Positions 63,801 to 64,000 of a stretch of DNA of 64,000 nt are shown piece after piece; position 1 is the stretch's first letter, and every line of letters begins with the position of its first letter. Made by a program: the position numbers and the translations under genes. Where the stretch lies: contig JAREIK010003005.1 in assembly GCA_029783825.1 (NCBI GenBank), positions 130,549 to 194,548 on the forward strand, in the 5' to 3' direction. The notes beneath the pieces are model-generated. The model had not been told where the DNA came from. It searched no databases and saw only the letters and a list, made by a program, of their open reading frames with translations. This DNA is from Sapria himalayana (taxonomy: Eukaryota; Streptophyta; Magnoliopsida; Malpighiales; Rafflesiaceae).

Positions 63801-64000
63801 GATAGATAATTTCATAGACAAATAGTTAAATAGATTAAGACAAAACATAGATAGATTGATACACATATTGTGATAGATATGTAGATAGATAGATAGTTAG
63901 ACAAATGATAAATATATTGATAGACAGATGATAGATAGAGAGATAGTGAGACAGAGAGATAAATAGATAGATAGATATATACAAAGATAGATAGAGTGAT

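Larger units (their letters stand above)
56446..64000 (-). repeat. TAGA/GATA satellite, right array part 2, runs off the window
   Basis: The same degenerate family and strand as 48734-55025. It includes the reversed ATTATTAGACTGATA landmark near 56758 and several local amplifications. Minus-strand open frames up to 384 codons are repeat by-products. Confidence 0.93.

Overview
The window looks like nuclear DNA from a flowering plant. It is very AT-rich and almost entirely mobile-element and satellite sequence. The plant assignment rests on CACTA (En/Spm) transposons with a TNP2/DUF4218/DUF4216 transposase remnant and on fragments of plant-type host genes that still contain introns. I cannot name the species. 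I see no intact host gene.

Layout. (1) 1-15582: a large CACTA element on the minus strand. Its 5' terminus is at 15582 and its 3' terminus lies left of the window. It carries a decayed transposase (8276 to 4683), a small coiled-coil gene remnant (4543 to 4109), three internal ~1.2 kb repeats with GC-rich trinucleotide arrays, and subterminal GCTAAAT/TAGCTAGGG repeats at both ends. (2) 15583-27484: a 12 kb degenerate TCTA-family satellite, including three ~1.22 kb higher-order copies at 23600-27262. (3) 27485-36133: a second CACTA element on the plus strand, complete at both ends, flanked by a 3 bp ATC duplication and lacking a transposase. (4) 36134-36950: continuation of the TCTA satellite. 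(5) 36950-42193: a CACTA element without a recognisable 5' end, with a CACTA 3' terminus at 42193. (6) 42194-48733: a block ending in another CACTA 3' terminus that holds fragments resembling tubulin-folding cofactor D, the spliceosomal Sm protein F and a plant kinesin-12, plus a nested long-TIR foldback element. (7) 48734-55025 and 56446-64000: the same satellite on the opposite strand (TAGA/GATA), interrupted by a 1.4 kb unrelated island.

How it fits together. The four CACTA copies share their 3' region: trinucleotide array, AT-rich unit, then TAGCTAGGG subterminal repeats. Elements 1 and 2 also share their 5' region, so they form one family with autonomous-type and deleted members. Several sharp satellite borders (15582/15583, 27484/27485, 36133/36134, 48733/48734) fall exactly on CACTA termini. 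The satellite changes strand across the 36950-48733 block, which points to an inversion or junction there. The many long open frames inside the satellite, rich in Ser-Ile-Tyr-Leu, follow from the 4 bp repeat having no stop codon on its TCTA strand; I do not annotate them as genes.
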